In this document: piece by piece, positions 6,159-7,854 of the stretch
Layout of the letters: every line of letters starts with the position of its first letter
Numbering within the stretch: position 1 is the stretch's first letter
NCBI GenBank assembly: GCA_903916165.1
Contig: CAIWVR010000433.1
Location: 1 to 7,854 of the forward strand
Length of the DNA stretch: 7,854 nt
Direction of reading: 5' to 3'
Origin: an uncultured Hyphomicrobiales bacterium
GTDB taxonomy: Bacteria > Pseudomonadota > Alphaproteobacteria > Rhizobiales > Beijerinckiaceae
Made by a program: the position numbers and the translations under genes
Notes under the pieces: model-generated
The model's input: the letters and a program-made list of their open reading frames with translations, nothing else
Told to the model about the DNA's origin: nothing
The model's database searches: none

Positions 6159-7081
6159 TGGATCTGGCTGCCTATACGCATGTCTACGGCGCACCGCCGG
6201 TCGAGCTTGTCGGCGAGGTTGCGGGGCTTGCGCAGCTCTCGCCTTTCTTCCCCGGCGCGCTGGTGCTTGAGGAGACTGCCGCGCAATCGCTCGACGGATT
6301 GGTCATGCTGGCACCGCCCGGCACCATCGAGCGCCGCTACGCCCTCGCACTGGCCCTGCGCGCGCTGAAGCCCGGTGCCCCGCTCCTCGTGCTGGCGCCC
6401 AAGGACAAGGGCGGCTCGCGGCTGGCGCAGGATCTCACCGTGCTCGGCTGCACCTTTGAGGAAAGCGCGCGCCGCCACCATCGCCTCTGCCTGACGCAAG
6501 GGCCGGGCGATACCGACGCGCTCGCCACCGCCATCCATGAGGGCGCGCCGCGACTGGACGCGACGCAGGGCCTGTGGACGCAGCCCGGCGTGTTCAGCTG
6601 GAACCGCATCGACCCCGGCAGTGCGCTGCTCATCGCCAACATGCCACCGCTGGCGGGCCGTGGCGCGGATCTCGGCTGCGGGCTGGGCGTGCTGTCACAC
6701 GCCGCGCTCGCCTCGCCGAAAGTCAAAAGCCTGCTGATGATCGACCTCGACGGTCGCGCCATCGCCTGCGCCAAGCGCAATGTGGCTGACGAACGCGCCA
6801 GCTTCATGTGGTGCGACGCGCGCAAGATTCCCAAAACCCTGCAGACCAATGCGCTCGACTTCATCGTCATGAATCCGCCCTTCCACGAGAGCGGCCATGA
6901 AAACCAGTCGCTCGGCCAAAGCTTCATCCAGTCCGCCGCCGCCATGCTGCGCACGGGGGGCATGTTGTGGCTCACCGCCAACCGCCACCTGCCCTATGAG
7001 CCGATCCTGAAACCGCTGTTCAAGCGCGCGACGCTGATCAAGGAGGCCGGCGGCTTCAAGATCTACCAGGCGCAGAAGTGA
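6158..7081 (+). CDS. RsmC-like 16S rRNA (guanine-N2) methyltransferase
   Basis: This 307-residue class I methyltransferase has the two-domain layout of RsmC, which makes m2G1207 in 16S rRNA of the 30S subunit. The N-terminal half (about 1-125) looks like a degenerate methyltransferase domain without SAM motifs. A linker with PGVFSWNRIDPGSALL (143-158) follows, matching RsmC's PGVFS-type segment. The catalytic half has motif I DLGCGLG (171-177), an acidic strand end (MIDLDG, 194-199), and the N2-guanine signature NPPFH (239-243). It ends with LWLTANRHLPYE (270-281), also typical of RsmC. The start chosen is ATG 6158, which overlaps the glycosyltransferase stop and has GAAGGG eight bases upstream; a TTG one codon earlier is possible. 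Its stop overlaps the rsuA start by four bases. The related RlmG/RlmL group shares the NPPFH motif, so the target base is likely but not proven. Confidence 0.87.
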   Translation: MDLAAYTHVYGAPPVELVGEVAGLAQLSPFFPGALVLEETAAQSLDGLVMLAPPGTIERRYALALALRALKPGAPLLVLAPKDKGGSRLAQDLTVLGCTFEESARRHHRLCLTQGPGDTDALATAIHEGAPRLDATQGLWTQPGVFSWNRIDPGSALLIANMPPLAGRGADLGCGLGVLSHAALASPKVKSLLMIDLDGRAIACAKRNVADERASFMWCDARKIPKTLQTNALDFIVMNPPFHESGHENQSLGQSFIQSAAAMLRTGGMLWLTANRHLPYEPILKPLFKRATLIKEAGGFKIYQAQK

Positions 7082-7812
7082 GCAAGACACCAACCCTGCG
7101 GCTCGACCGTTTGCTCGCCAATCTCGGCTATGGCTCGCGCCGCGAGATCCAGATGCTGGTCAACCGCAGCTGTTTCCGGCTCGACGGCGAAGTGCTGCGC
7201 AAGGTCGACCAGAAGATGGCGCTGACGGCCGACCTGTGCGACCGCCTGCAATATTTCCGCGAGCCGCTCGATCCCCTGCCGGGCCTTGTGGTGATGATGA
7301 ACAAGCCGCTCGGCGCGACCTGTTCGCACAATGAGGCGGGCGATCTCGTCTACCGCCTGCTGCCCGAGCGCTGGCAGAAGCGCGAGCCCAAAATCTCCAG
7401 CGTCGGGCGCCTCGACAAGGACACGACGGGCCTCTTGCTGCTCACCGACGACGGCGACTGGCTGCATCAGGTGATCTCGCCCAAGCGCGACGTGCCCAAA
7501 CGCTACCGCGCGACGCTGGCCCGCGATCTGCGCGGCGACGAGGGCGTGCTGTTTGCGTCAGGCAAGCTGCAGCTCGAAAGCGAAAAGACACCCTGTTTGC
7601 CGGCCTCTCTGGAGGTTGTGTCGGCGCGCGAGGCGGTGCTGACGCTGACAGAGGGCCGCTACCACCAGGTGCGCCGCATGTTTGCGGCGGCGGGCAACCA
7701 CGTGACCGCGCTGCACCGGCTGTCGGTGGGCGGGCTGGCGTTGCCGGAGGATCTGGCGCCGGGGGCGTTTCGGGTGTTGGGTGAGGGTGAGAAGGCAGCG
7801 GTGATGGGGTAG
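7078..7812 (+). CDS. rsuA: 16S rRNA pseudouridine synthase of the RsuA family
   Basis: RsuA converts U516 of 16S rRNA to pseudouridine during small-subunit assembly. The 244-residue product starts with an S4 RNA-binding domain (about 6-60, including LRLDRLLANLGYGSRREI), followed by VVMMNKPLGATCS (71-83). The catalytic motif GRLDKDTTGLLLLTDDGDW (110-128) comes next, with Asp113 as the predicted nucleophile. KRYRATL (141-147) and EGRYHQVRRMFAAAGNHV (192-209) complete the RsuA/RluB/RluE/RluF signature. The ending DLAPGAFRVL (225-234) closely resembles E. coli RsuA, and the protein lacks the long basic tail often seen in RluB, so U516 is the favoured target. The start is GTG at 7078, embedded in the TGA of the RsmC-like gene (four-base overlap). 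This is the last gene of the visible operon. The last 30 or so codons use more G- and T-ending codons than the rest. Confidence 0.9.
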   Translation: MSKTPTLRLDRLLANLGYGSRREIQMLVNRSCFRLDGEVLRKVDQKMALTADLCDRLQYFREPLDPLPGLVVMMNKPLGATCSHNEAGDLVYRLLPERWQKREPKISSVGRLDKDTTGLLLLTDDGDWLHQVISPKRDVPKRYRATLARDLRGDEGVLFASGKLQLESEKTPCLPASLEVVSAREAVLTLTEGRYHQVRRMFAAAGNHVTALHRLSVGGLALPEDLAPGAFRVLGEGEKAAVMG

Positions 7813-7854
7813 GTTCCTGTATTGCGTCTCTCAGTCACGCGGCAAAGGGCTCAC
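7813..7854 (+). other. Sequence downstream of rsuA with no assignable feature
   Basis: The last 42 bases follow the rsuA stop. I see no stem-loop with a T-run, no promoter and no start of a further gene. A terminator for the operon, if it exists, lies beyond the window or is not of the simple intrinsic type. Confidence 0.5.

Overview
The window is GC-rich, densely packed bacterial chromosome with mostly housekeeping genes. Several gene families point to an alphaproteobacterium, probably of the order Hyphomicrobiales (Rhizobiales). These are an NDUFAF5-like methyltransferase divergent from comF, a comF-grxC-DUF1178 cluster, a YqaA/DedA-dsbB pair and a rhizobial-type RlmN. This placement rests on remembered family resemblance; no search was run. 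I see no tRNA, rRNA, CRISPR array, insertion sequence or phage gene.

Layout. Positions 1-166 hold the 3' end of a YnfA (UPF0060) membrane protein gene that appears to have lost about 25 internal codons. Positions 208-1277 (+) encode two membrane proteins overlapping by one base: a YqaA/DedA-type protein and the quinone-linked thiol oxidase DsbB. The dsbB stop overlaps by four bases the convergent stop of rlmN (2509-1274, -). Upstream of rlmN, also on the minus strand, lies an NDUFAF5-like methyltransferase-fold gene (3448-2570). A 76-base divergent spacer (3449-3524) separates it from a compact plus-strand run.

That run (3525-7812) contains comF, grxC, a DUF1178 gene, a family 9 glycosyltransferase gene, an RsmC-like methyltransferase gene and rsuA. 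The gaps are 38, 7 and 3 bases, followed by overlaps of 1 and 4 bases, so the last five genes look like one translationally coupled operon, probably including comF. The final 42 bases contain nothing I can assign.

Themes. Three genes are predicted to modify rRNA: RlmN on 23S, and RsmC-like and RsuA on 16S. The latter two overlap and would act on the same subunit. Two genes concern thiol chemistry: DsbB in the inner membrane and glutaredoxin in the cytoplasm. I did not find a convincing new multi-gene system. The items most worth a second look are the shortened YnfA, the eroded SAM-binding motifs of the NDUFAF5-like protein, the repeat/hairpin element inside the 5' end of comF, and the make-up of the grxC-to-rsuA operon.
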